NCBI RefSeq assembly: GCF_000372465.1
Contig: NZ_AQUZ01000005.1
Location: 199,742 to 263,741, forward strand
DNA length: 64,000 nucleotides
Direction of reading: 5' to 3'
DNA from: Kribbella catacumbae DSM 19601
GTDB taxonomy: Bacteria; Actinomycetota; Actinomycetes; Propionibacteriales; Kribbellaceae
The position numbers and the translations under genes were made by a program. The notes under the pieces were generated by a model. The model ran no database searches. It had not been told where the DNA came from and was given only the letters and a program-made list of their open reading frames with translations. This document shows, one piece after another, positions 43,449 through 50,840 of this stretch (position 1 is the stretch's first letter; every line of letters begins with the position of its first letter).

Positions 43449-44318
43449 GTGACGGTTGCGGGAGGGGATGGTGGGCCGACCGCGCTGCGCATCATGCTGG
43501 GTGGTCACCTGCGCCGGATGCGTGAGGCCGCGGGGATCAGCCGCGCCGACGCGGGCTGGCAGATCAGGGCCTCGGAGTCCAAGGTCAGCCGGATGGAACT
43601 CGGCCGCGTCGGGTTCAAAGAACGCGATGTGAACGACCTGCTCGACCTGTACGAGATGAAGGACAGCCAGGAACGCGAGCGGCTGATGGAGCTCGCCCGG
43701 GCGGCGAACAACCCCGGCTGGTGGTCGCGGTACGGCGACGTGATGCCGAGCTGGTTCGCCAACTACGTCGGGCTCGAGGTCGCGGCCAAGCTGATCCGTA
43801 CCTACGAGGTGCTCTTCGTTCCCGGCCTGCTGCAGACCGAGGACTATGCCCGGGCCGTCGTCCAGCTCGGCAAGGCCTACCTGCCGGCCGACGAGGTCAA
43901 CCAGCGGGTGTCGCTGCGAGTGACCCGGCAGCAGATCCTGACCCGGCCCGATCCGGCCCGGTTGTGGGTGGTGATCGACGAGGCCGTGCTGCATCGGCCG
44001 GTCGGCGGGCGGGCGACCATGCGGGAGCAGATCGAGTACCTGATCACGGTCTCGCAGCTGCCGAACATCACGCTGCAGATCATGCCGTTCAGCAATGTCG
44101 GCTATCCGGGTGCGGGTGGCGCGTTCAGCATCCTGCGATTCCCGGAAGGGGATCTGCCGGATGTCGTCTACATCGAGCACGCGGCCAGCGCGCTCTACCT
44201 CGACAAGCTCGAGGACCTGGACGAGTACGCCGCGATCATGGAAGCCCTGACCATCGCAGCAGCACCGGTCAACGCCACCCAGTCCCTCCTCGCCGAAGCC
44301 CTCCAGCGAATGACCTGA
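43449..44318 (+). CDS. XRE-family regulator with DUF5753 domain
   Basis: The 289-residue protein has an N-terminal helix-turn-helix (LRRMREAAGISRADAGWQIR, about 21-40, then SKVSRMELGR). The DUF5753 domain follows (EVLFVPGLLQTEDYARAV at about 120, and ITLQIMPFSNVGYPGAGGAF). This family is very abundant in morphologically complex actinomycetes and usually pairs with a small DUF397 protein; no DUF397 gene is adjacent here. A TAACAT hexamer at 43437-43442 lies 6 nt before GTG 43449, so the message is likely leaderless. It ends at a long inverted repeat shared with the convergent gene. Confidence 0.93.
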   Translation: MTVAGGDGGPTALRIMLGGHLRRMREAAGISRADAGWQIRASESKVSRMELGRVGFKERDVNDLLDLYEMKDSQERERLMELARAANNPGWWSRYGDVMPSWFANYVGLEVAAKLIRTYEVLFVPGLLQTEDYARAVVQLGKAYLPADEVNQRVSLRVTRQQILTRPDPARLWVVIDEAVLHRPVGGRATMREQIEYLITVSQLPNITLQIMPFSNVGYPGAGGAFSILRFPEGDLPDVVYIEHAASALYLDKLEDLDEYAAIMEALTIAAAPVNATQSLLAEALQRMT

Positions 44319-44326
44319 CCACCCGA

Positions 44327-44422
44327 CACACCGTTCATTCGCCCCTTTTTGACGCTCTGTGGATAAAGCCCGGCGTTGGGGCGTTGGTCGGGAGCGTCAA
44401 AAAGGGGCGAATGAACGGTGTG
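44327..44422. repeat. Perfect 31-bp inverted repeat between convergent genes (type A, copy 2)
   Basis: Bases 44327-44357 are perfectly complementary to 44392-44422 (31 bp) around a 34-nt loop. The arm contains CCGTTCATTCGCCCC followed by five T, and the same core is in the element at 27921-28016. The imperfect complementarity continues outward. It sits between the XRE gene (+) and the Ohr gene (-) and overlaps neither. Confidence 0.85.
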
Positions 44423-44427
44423 GTTGG

Positions 44428-44859
44428 TCAGGCGACGGTGAGGGTGGCCTTGATGTTGCCGCGGGTGGCGTTGGAGTACGGGCAGACCTGGTGGGCCTTG
44501 GCGACGAGTTCCTCGGCGGCCTCCCGCTCGAGGGTCGGCAGGCTCACGACCAGCTCGACCTCGAGGCCGTAGCCGGCGCCGCCGTTGATCGGGCCGATGC
44601 CGACGGCCGCGCTGACGGTCGAGCCCGTGACGTCCTGCTTGGTGACCCGGGCGACGGTCTTCATCGCGCTGTGGAAACAGGCCGCGTAGCCGGCGGCGAA
44701 CAACTGCTCGGGGTTGGTGCCTTGGCCGTTGCCACCGAGCTCCTTCGGCGGCGCGACGGTGACGTCGAGCTTGCCGTCGTCGGACGCGGCGCGGCCGTCG
44801 CGGCCGCCCTCGGCGGTGGCGCGGGCGGTGTAAAGAACCTTTTCGACTGCGATGGTCAT
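44428..44859 (-). CDS. ohr: Organic hydroperoxide resistance protein (Ohr)
   Basis: The 143-residue peroxidase has both catalytic Cys residues, C61 in GYAACFHSA and C126 in HQVCPYSNATRGN. It also has the Arg-Glu features expected at the active site and the Ohr N-terminal pattern VLYTARATAEGGRDGR. It reduces organic and lipid hydroperoxides using lipoylated proteins as reductant. Ribosome binding is clear (AGGAG, 8 bases before the ATG at 44859). No OhrR-type MarR gene is adjacent. It is downstream of the quinone reductase gene by 27 bp on the same strand and may be co-transcribed with it. Confidence 0.95.
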   Translation of the reverse strand: MTIAVEKVLYTARATAEGGRDGRAASDDGKLDVTVAPPKELGGNGQGTNPEQLFAAGYAACFHSAMKTVARVTKQDVTGSTVSAAVGIGPINGGAGYGLEVELVVSLPTLEREAAEELVAKAHQVCPYSNATRGNIKATLTVA

Positions 44860-44886
44860 TGCTTGAACTCCTAGTGGGGGCGGGGT

Positions 44887-45840
44887 TTAGCGAGTGGGGT
44901 CAAGAACGAGCTTGCCGACGGTCCGGCGGGCTCGCATGTCTTCGTGGGCGGTGGCGATCTCGGACAGGCCGTACTCGCCGCCGATGACCGCATGCAGCTT
45001 GCCGTCCTGGACCAGCGCGAACAGCTCGGCCAGCGGCAGGCTCAGCATCGCCGGGTCCTTGAAGCAGTCGGCCAGCCAGAAGCCGGCGATCGTCTTCGAC
45101 CCCTTCATCAGCCGCGCGGGCTGGATGGCGGCCGCGGCCTCACGCGAGGCGGCACCGAAGGTGACCATGCGGCCGAACTTGGCGAGCGCGTCGAACGACT
45201 CGTCGAAGGTCTTGCCGCCGACCATCTCGAGCACAACATCGACGGGCTTGCCGTTGTTGGCCTCGATGATCCGGTCCTTCAGGCCCTCGGGGTTGCCGTC
45301 GATGGCGGCGTCCGCACCGAGCTCGAGGATCTGCTTGCGCTTCTCCTCGGTGGACGCGGTCGCGATCACGCGGCCGGCGCCCGACAGCTTCGCGAGCTGG
45401 ATGGCGAGCGAACCGACCCCGCCGGCACCGGCGTGGATCAGCACGGACTCCCCCGGCTGCAGGTGGGTCGACGTCTTCAGCAGGTGCCAAGCACTCGTAC
45501 CCTGCACGACCAAAGCCAGCGCATCGGCGTCACTGACACCCTCCGGTACGTCGAACGCGGCCTGGGCGTAACCGACGGCCTTCTCCGCATACCCGCCCGT
45601 GCCGACCAGTGCGACGACGCGACGGCCGTCCGCGGTGTGGCCGACGACCTCGCCACCCGGGATCAGCGGCAGCTCCGCCTTCGACAGGTAGCTGTTCTCG
45701 ACCTGGTGGGTGTCGGCGTAGTTCACACCGGCCCGGTCCACGGTGATCAGGACCTGACCCTCGCCCGGCACCGGCTCCTCGATCTCGCTGACCTTCAGCA
45801 CCTCGGGGCCACCGAACTCGGTGATCTGTACGGCTCGCAC
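44887..45840 (-). CDS. Zinc-independent MDR-family quinone oxidoreductase
   Basis: The 317-residue protein is a QOR-like medium-chain reductase. It begins MRAVQITEFGGPEVLKV and has the NADPH-binding SVLIHAGAGGVGSLAIQLAK (about 139-158). No structural zinc Cys cluster is present. It likely reduces quinones or other enones with NADPH. The start is GTG 45840. A perfect 21-bp palindrome at 45871-45891 lies between it and the divergent TetR gene, so it is very probably repressed by that regulator. Together with ohr downstream this looks like an oxidative or electrophile stress unit. Confidence 0.93.
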   Translation of the reverse strand: MRAVQITEFGGPEVLKVSEIEEPVPGEGQVLITVDRAGVNYADTHQVENSYLSKAELPLIPGGEVVGHTADGRRVVALVGTGGYAEKAVGYAQAAFDVPEGVSDADALALVVQGTSAWHLLKTSTHLQPGESVLIHAGAGGVGSLAIQLAKLSGAGRVIATASTEEKRKQILELGADAAIDGNPEGLKDRIIEANNGKPVDVVLEMVGGKTFDESFDALAKFGRMVTFGAASREAAAAIQPARLMKGSKTIAGFWLADCFKDPAMLSLPLAELFALVQDGKLHAVIGGEYGLSEIATAHEDMRARRTVGKLVLDPTR

Positions 45841-45870
45841 GGTTACGTTCCTCTCGTCTTCGGTCTGCTC

Positions 45871-45891
45871 TACGGTGTACTATACACCGTA
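45871..45891. promoter_or_regulatory. Palindromic TetR operator between quinone reductase and tetR genes
   Basis: Arms TACGGTGTA and TACACCGTA pair perfectly around CTA, a 21-bp site centred between two divergent genes. Its size and place are typical of TetR-family operators, and the tetR-type gene starts 37 bp away. Confidence 0.8.
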
Positions 45892-45927
45892 CGTTATAGC
45901 TTTCGATGTGACTTGGGAGACAGCCAG

Positions 45928-46590
45928 ATGCCAGCCAGCCGAGCCAGGACGCCGCGCAACACGCTCAGCTCCGAGCTGATCGTGCAGACCGCGCTCGACC
46001 TGATGGAGGCCAAGGGCACCGACGCCTTCAGCCTGCGCGGTCTCGCGGCCGAGCTGGGCGTCGGCCCGATGGCCCTCTACACCTACTTCCGCAACAAGGA
46101 CGACCTGTACGACGCGGTGCGCGACCACCTGATGGCGCTCGTGCCCGCCGTACCGCAGGAGCTGGCCTGGCCGGACCAGGTCAGGTCCGTCTGCCGTGGG
46201 ATGCGCGCGCTGATGCTGCAGCATCCTTGCCTCGCGCAACTACTCGGGAGCCGCCCGTTGAGCGGCCACGAGACCGCCCGCGTGGCCGAAGGCCTGCTCG
46301 GCGTACTGCGGTCCGCCGGGCTCGACGCCGAGACCGCGGCCCGGACGCACACCACCTTGTTCACCTATGTGCTCGGAGCGACGTCCTGGGAGATCCAGAT
46401 GGCGGCCGAGCGGCGTGACCCCGACTCCTGGCGCCGATTGCGTACGACGATGGAGTCGCTGTCGTCGCATCAGTACCCGACCGTCGTCGAGCTGGCTGCG
46501 GAATTGGCCCGTACTACGGGTGGCGACGAGCAGTTCGACTACGGGCTGGACCTTCTGCTGGCCGGGCTCGAGGTCAGAAGACCATCGTGA
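45928..46590 (+). CDS. TetR-family transcriptional regulator
   Basis: The 220-residue protein has an N-terminal TetR helix-turn-helix (SSELIVQTALDLMEAKGTDA, then FSLRGLAAELGVGPMALYTYFRNKDDL) and an all-helical C-terminal domain similar to the TetR-C group that responds to hydrophobic ligands. It probably represses the divergent quinone reductase gene and itself through the palindrome at 45871-45891. GGGAG lies 9 bases before ATG 45928. Its last 17 bases overlap the end of the TauE-type gene on the other strand. Ligand identity is unknown. Confidence 0.93.
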   Translation: MPASRARTPRNTLSSELIVQTALDLMEAKGTDAFSLRGLAAELGVGPMALYTYFRNKDDLYDAVRDHLMALVPAVPQELAWPDQVRSVCRGMRALMLQHPCLAQLLGSRPLSGHETARVAEGLLGVLRSAGLDAETAARTHTTLFTYVLGATSWEIQMAAERRDPDSWRRLRTTMESLSSHQYPTVVELAAELARTTGGDEQFDYGLDLLLAGLEVRRPS

Positions 46591-47320
46591 CGATGGCGAC
46601 GATGCCGATCACGACGATGAGCGCGCGCAGACCCGTCGGCGGCAGCTTGCGTCCGTAACGGGCACCGACGAAACCGCCGATCGTCGAGCCGACCGCGATC
46701 AGCGCCGCCGCCAGCCAGTCCACGTCCGCGACGATGATGAACAAGATCGCGGCCACGCCGTTGACGACCGTGGCGAGCACGTTCTTCAGGCCGTTCATCC
46801 GCTGCAGGTTGGTGTCCATGCCGATGCCGAGGATCGCCATCAGCAGTACGCCCTGGGCGGCACCGAAGTACCCGCCGTACACGCCGGTCAGGAAGACGGC
46901 CGGGATCACCCACCAGGCGCCGCGATGGACGTGGTTAGGGCGGTTGATGCGTTTGGACAACCAGGGCTGCAGGGCGACCAGCACGCAGCCGAGCAGGATC
47001 AACCCCGGTACGACGGCCTTGAAGGCCGAGCCGGGAAGCGTGAGCAGCAGGACGGCTCCGGCGATGCCACCGATCAGCGAGGCCGGGATCAGCCGGAACA
47101 TCCGGCCGCGCTGGCCTTCGAGTTCGCGCCGATAGCCGATCGCGCCGGCCGCAGTACCGGGTGCCAGGCCGACGCTGTTGCTGACGTTCGCCAGGACCGG
47201 TGGGATGCCGACGGCAAGCAACGCGGGGAAGGTCAGCAAGGTGCCTGAACCCACCACCGCGTTGATTGTGCCCGCGCCCATTCCTGCCACCAGGACGAAC
47301 AGCGCCTCGAACCATGTCAT
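46574..47320 (-). CDS. TauE/SafE-family sulfite exporter-like permease
   Basis: The 248-residue membrane protein has about eight helices in the TauE/SafE pattern, with two homologous halves: GTINAVVGSGTLLTFPALLA, and later GVYGGYFGAAQGVLLMAIL near the start of half two. The family transports sulfite, sulfoacetate or related anions outward; its substrate here is unknown. It overlaps the end of tetR by 17 bases. No sulfur-metabolism gene is adjacent, so its placement gives no clue. Confidence 0.9.
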   Translation of the reverse strand: MTWFEALFVLVAGMGAGTINAVVGSGTLLTFPALLAVGIPPVLANVSNSVGLAPGTAAGAIGYRRELEGQRGRMFRLIPASLIGGIAGAVLLLTLPGSAFKAVVPGLILLGCVLVALQPWLSKRINRPNHVHRGAWWVIPAVFLTGVYGGYFGAAQGVLLMAILGIGMDTNLQRMNGLKNVLATVVNGVAAILFIIVADVDWLAAALIAVGSTIGGFVGARYGRKLPPTGLRALIVVIGIVAIVTMVF

Positions 47321-47401
47321 CGCTGCCAGACTCTACGCATCTGACGGTCGTTCCTGCGTATCAGTCCGGCAAGTGAACGCAAAACTGCATTGCACATCAC
47401 A

Positions 47402-47436
47402 CGGCCCGGCTCCCCCGTGATGGGTGAGCCGGGCCG
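47402..47436 (-). terminator. Hairpin terminator after the SPFH gene
   Basis: CGGCCCGGCTC (47402-47412) pairs perfectly with GAGCCGGGCCG (47426-47436), with a 13-nt loop, 24 bp past the stop codon of the SPFH gene. It is a GC-rich stem without a T-tract, as is usual in actinomycetes. Confidence 0.7.
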
Positions 47437-47460
47437 GGTGCCAGTACGTCGTACCGGGTG

Positions 47461-48624
47461 TCAGCGTTCCTGTGCCGGGCCGTCCTGCACCGGGGGCGCC
47501 GGCTCGGGAGCCGAGGTGACCGCCGGGGCCGCCGCCTGCTGGCTGCGCGAGCTGACCGCGGCGTTCTGCGCGGCCGCGATAGCTTCCTGTACTGCGTTGT
47601 CGGCCTCGGCCACCGCGGCATCCGGGGTCGCCGCCGTGCCCATCCCGCTGTCGACCTGGACGGCGGCGGAGTCACCCAGCTCGGGCTCCGGGAACGGGCC
47701 CTCGGCCTTCTGGGTGATGCCGGCGATCTGGCCGACGGCGCTGCCGAGGCCTTCCATCGCCTTGCCGATCTCGCTCGGGATGATCCACAGCTTGTTCGAG
47801 TCGCCCTGAGCGATCGACGGCAGCATCTGCAGGTACTGGTAGGCGAGCAGACCCTGGTCGGGCTTGCCGGCGTGGATCGCGTTGAAGACGGTGGTGATGG
47901 CCTGCGCCTCACCCTGTGCCTTCAGGATCCGCGCCTCCCGCTCGGCCTGCGCCCGCAGGATGCGGGACTCGCGATCACCTTGCGCGGTGAGGATCGCGGA
48001 CTGCTTCTGGCCCTCGGCCGACAGGACGGCCGACTGGCGCATACCTTCGGCGGTCAGGATCGCGGCGCGCTTGTCGCGGTCCGCGCGCATCTGCTTCTCC
48101 ATCGAGTCCTGGATCGACGGCGGCGGGTCGATCGAGCGCAGCTCCACCCGGTTGACCCGGATGCCCCACTTGCCGGTCGCCTCGTCGAGCACGTACCGCA
48201 GCTTCTCGTTGATCTCCTCGCGGCTGGTCAACGTCTGCTCGAGGTCCATGCCACCGATGATGTTGCGCAGCGTCGTCATGGTGAGCTGCTCGATCGCCTG
48301 GATGTAGTTGGAGATCTCGTACGTCGCCCGGACCGGGTCGTTCACCTGGAAGTAGATGACGGAGTCGATCGACACCATCAGGTTGTCCTCGGTGATGACG
48401 CCCTGCGGCGGGAACGCGACGACCTGCTCGCGCATGTCGATCGTGTAGCGGACCTTGTCGACGAACGGGGTCAGCAGGTTCAGGCCGGGCTGCAAGCCGA
48501 CCTTGAACTTCCCGAACCGTTCCACGATGCCGACGGTCTGCTGCTGCACGACCCGGACGGACTTGATCAGTGTGACGACCACCAGTAAGGCGACCAATGC
48601 CAGCACTATGAGGAACGCGGTCAC
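47461..48624 (-). CDS. SPFH/Band 7 (paraslipin/QmcA-type) membrane protein
   Basis: The 387-residue protein has an N-terminal membrane anchor (FLIVLALVALLVVVTLI, about 4-20) and an SPFH domain (VQQQTVGIVERFGKFK to about 200). A long coiled region rich in Ala, Glu, Arg and Gln follows (RQSAVLSAEGQKQSAILTA and repeats), then a Pro/Ala-rich acidic tail. SPFH proteins form large membrane-associated oligomers organising microdomains. The GTG start at 48624 follows a GGGAGGGT site. The usual NfeD partner gene lies upstream at 49258-49782, separated by a 633-bp repeat-rich gap, which is atypical for this pair. Confidence 0.92.
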   Translation of the reverse strand: MTAFLIVLALVALLVVVTLIKSVRVVQQQTVGIVERFGKFKVGLQPGLNLLTPFVDKVRYTIDMREQVVAFPPQGVITEDNLMVSIDSVIYFQVNDPVRATYEISNYIQAIEQLTMTTLRNIIGGMDLEQTLTSREEINEKLRYVLDEATGKWGIRVNRVELRSIDPPPSIQDSMEKQMRADRDKRAAILTAEGMRQSAVLSAEGQKQSAILTAQGDRESRILRAQAEREARILKAQGEAQAITTVFNAIHAGKPDQGLLAYQYLQMLPSIAQGDSNKLWIIPSEIGKAMEGLGSAVGQIAGITQKAEGPFPEPELGDSAAVQVDSGMGTAATPDAAVAEADNAVQEAIAAAQNAAVSSRSQQAAAPAVTSAPEPAPPVQDGPAQER

Positions 48625-48912
48625 GTGACCCTCCCACTCGAAGAACCCTCAGGACGGACAGTCTTTCCTATCGACGGGCCACTGTGGGCAACGGTTCCCT
48701 CACGATCCGGAAACTGCCCTTTGAGGCGTCGATGGCAACGATGTCCGTGGACCCGACAGTACTTCGACCGCCCGCCGGCGCAACCGCGCCACACCACGCG
48801 CAGGCAACCGATCCCTCCCCGAGTGGCGGGCACGGCCAAGGTCGCCGCATCTGCCCCGATCGACAGCTGCGCGGGCCGATCGACGGCTGCGCGGGGTTCG
48901 CCGTACTCCGCA

Positions 48913-49062
48913 GGGGTTCGCCCTTTGTCTGGGGGTTCGCCCTTTGTCTGGGGGTTCGCCCTTTGTCTGGGGGTTCGCCCTTTGTCTGGGGGTTCGCCCT
49001 TTGTCTGGGGGTTCGCCCCTCGTCTGGGGGTTCGCCCACTGCTCTACCAGGGGGCGAACCCC
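48913..49062. repeat. 19-bp tandem repeat array with closing palindrome
   Basis: Five identical head-to-tail copies of GGGGTTCGCCCTTTGTCTG run from 48913 to 49007, followed by two degenerate copies (49008-49026 and 49027-49045). The last copy's GGGGTTCGCCC (49027-49037) pairs with GGGCGAACCCC (49052-49062) to form a hairpin. The unit is not a multiple of three, so coding use is unlikely. The bases TGCTCTACCAGGGGG at 49040-49054 recur as their complement near 16757. Confidence 0.9.
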
Positions 49063-49168
49063 GACAGGGAGGGTTGAGCCCACTGATCGGTCGCCATGGC
49101 GCCAGACGACTGGCCGAGGTGTCGCCTCGGGTCTGGGGCGACGAGCCTTTCGTCAGCGGATCCTCGTG

Positions 49169-49248
49169 CGAGGTGACGCGAAGCGTCACGAGCCGGGGGC
49201 GTGTGCCCGCGCACTTTGTTCCTTCGAGGTGACGCGAAGCGTCACGAG
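49169..49248. repeat. Two identical 24-bp palindrome-containing blocks
   Basis: The same 24 bases occur at 49169-49192 and 49225-49248; each contains the palindrome GTGACGCGAAGCGTCAC. Spacing between starts is 56 bp. The blocks lie just upstream of the NfeD stop codon, so they are downstream of that gene. A protein-binding role or a structured transcript are both possible. Confidence 0.75.
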
Positions 49249-49257
49249 GCGGGGAGG

Positions 49258-49782
49258 TCAGTGGGGTGGTTCGGCGTTCTTCTGTTCCGGGTCGGTGCCG
49301 AGTTCGGGGAGGGTGTGGTCGATGGGTTGGCCGATCGGGTAGACGACCGCGGTGGCGCCGTCGATCGACATCACCTCGACGCGGGTGCCGGGCGCGATGG
49401 TGGAGACCTCGTCGTACGGGCGGGCCGTCCACAGCTCACCGTTCAGCTTGATCGAGCCGCCGCCGTCGGGGTGGATCTCCTTGACCACGACGCCGCTGCG
49501 GCCGATCACATGGGCCGAACCGGTCTTCAGCTCGATGCCGTGGTGGATCTTGCGAACCAGCAGCGGCCGGATCGCGGCCAGCATCGCCGCGGCGGTGATC
49601 AGGCCGACGACGATCTGCAGCCAGAGCAGATGCGGGAACAGGGCGCCTACGCCGGCCGCGGTGATCGCCCCCGCGGCAAGCATCAGCAAGGTGAAGTCGA
49701 GCGAAGCCAACTCCGCCAGGCCCAGTACGGCGGCGAGCCCGAGCCACGCCGCCCACACGTTCTCCCGCAGCCAATCCATCAT
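49258..49782 (-). CDS. NfeD-family membrane protein
   Basis: The 174-residue protein has an N-terminal membrane part with three hydrophobic stretches (about 8-30, 32-50 and 54-75) and a C-terminal OB-fold domain (RSGVVVKEIHPDGGGSIKL, about 98-150). It ends in an acidic tail. NfeD proteins partner with SPFH/Band 7 proteins, and the corresponding SPFH gene lies downstream on the same strand. The start is the first of two adjacent ATGs, at 49782 or 49779. The unusual distance to the SPFH gene suggests the repeat array was inserted or expanded between them. Confidence 0.9.
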   Translation of the reverse strand: MMDWLRENVWAAWLGLAAVLGLAELASLDFTLLMLAAGAITAAGVGALFPHLLWLQIVVGLITAAAMLAAIRPLLVRKIHHGIELKTGSAHVIGRSGVVVKEIHPDGGGSIKLNGELWTARPYDEVSTIAPGTRVEVMSIDGATAVVYPIGQPIDHTLPELGTDPEQKNAEPPH

Positions 49783-49909
49783 CTGCCAAGCCTATCCGCG
49801 TTCGGGACCTCAGGCAGGCCCACCACCAGTGTGACGCGCGGAATCCACCGCCGGATTCCGCCGACGTCCGGTGAAGTGGGCATCACATCGGCGGGGAAGG
49901 GAAGCTGGG

Positions 49910-50692
49910 TCAGAGGGCGCGGGCGAAGTACCGGCCGTCCTGGTGGTCGAGGCTGAGGGCGAGGTCGAAGGTCTCGCTCAGGGTCTCAGCGGTGAGCGCC
50001 TGGTCGATCGGGCCGGCCGAAACGACCCGGCCCTGCTTGAGCAGCAGACCGTGGGTGAAGCCCGGCGGGATCTCCTCGACGTGATGGGTGACGAGCACCA
50101 TCGCTGGCGAGCCCTCGGCGGTCGCGATCGAGCTGAGCGACCGGACCAGCTGCTCGCGCCCGGTCAGGTCGAGACCCGCGGCCGGCTCGTCCAGCAGCAT
50201 CAGCTCGGGATCCGTCATCAGCGCGCGGGCGATCTGGACCCGCTTGCGCTCCCCCTCGGACAGCGTCCCGAAGGTGCGCTCGCTCAAGTGGCCGATGCCG
50301 AGCTCGGTCAGCAGCTCCTTGGCCCGCTGGTGGTCCAGCTCGTCGTACTCCTCACGCCAGCGACCCAGTACGGCGTACGACGCGGAGACGACGACATCCG
50401 CGACGCGCTCGGACCTCGGCAGCCGGTCCGCGAGCGCGGCGCTGGTCAGCCCGATCCGCGGCCGCAGCTCGAACACGTCGATCGCGCCGAGCACCTCGCC
50501 GAGCAGTCCGACCACGCCGGTCGTCGGGTGCATCTGGGCCGCAAGGATCTGCAGCATCGTCGTCTTGCCGGCCCCGTTCGGCCCGATCACGACCCAGCGG
50601 TCGGTCTCCTCGATGGACCAGTCGACGGCGTCGAGCAGAAGCGCGCCACCGCGCACGATCGAGACACCGGCCAGCTCCGCCACTGCAGTCAT
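49910..50692 (-). CDS. ABC transporter ATP-binding protein (ModF/PhrA-like)
   Basis: The 260-residue ATPase has Walker A GPNGAGKTT (37-45), signature LSEGERKRVQIARAL and Walker B LMLLDEPAAGLD. The signature is a non-canonical SEGERKR rather than SGGQ, as in the ModF/PhrA-like group that lacks an obvious permease partner. No permease gene is adjacent. ATG 50692 is chosen because it begins the conserved MTAVAELAGVSIVRGG strand; sequence upstream is a shadow of the divergent gene. It is separated from the NfeD gene by 127 bp. Confidence 0.88.
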   Translation of the reverse strand: MTAVAELAGVSIVRGGALLLDAVDWSIEETDRWVVIGPNGAGKTTMLQILAAQMHPTTGVVGLLGEVLGAIDVFELRPRIGLTSAALADRLPRSERVADVVVSASYAVLGRWREEYDELDHQRAKELLTELGIGHLSERTFGTLSEGERKRVQIARALMTDPELMLLDEPAAGLDLTGREQLVRSLSSIATAEGSPAMVLVTHHVEEIPPGFTHGLLLKQGRVVSAGPIDQALTAETLSETFDLALSLDHQDGRYFARAL

Positions 50693-50792
50693 GGGCCAAA
50701 ACCTACGGGGTCGCACCGACCCTGCTGTCGCCGGGTCACGACCGTCCGGATGAGAGAACGGCGAGTGTGGTGGGTGGGGGTCGCTCGCGCCG

Positions 50793-50825
50793 ACCCTGCT
50801 GGTGTCGAGGCGCGGCCAGCAGGGT
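50793..50825. repeat. 10-bp inverted repeat before the hypothetical gene
   Basis: ACCCTGCTGG (50793-50802) pairs perfectly with CCAGCAGGGT (50816-50825) around a 13-nt loop, 15 bp before GTG 50841. CCGACCCTGCTG also occurs at 50718-50729, making a direct repeat. It could be an operator or a leader hairpin. Confidence 0.5.
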
Positions 50826-50840
50826 GGGACACTGGTGGGT

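Larger units (their letters stand above)
48625..49257. other. Gene-free repeat-rich gap between SPFH and NfeD genes
   Basis: No ORF in this 633-bp stretch looks like a real protein; the readings through it are products of the repeats. It contains the 19-bp tandem array (48913-49045), a palindrome closing that array (to 49062), and two copies of a 24-bp palindromic block (49169 and 49225). The first 290 bp show nothing I can name. Confidence 0.6.

Noticed and set aside
48913..49045. 19-bp array as a CRISPR array
   Set aside because: Copies are directly adjacent with no spacers, and there are no cas genes.
48668..49432. Reverse-strand ORF of 254 codons through the 19-bp array
   Set aside because: The array stays open in all frames because of its composition; the repeats shift the frame every unit, and the sequence has no protein-like pattern.
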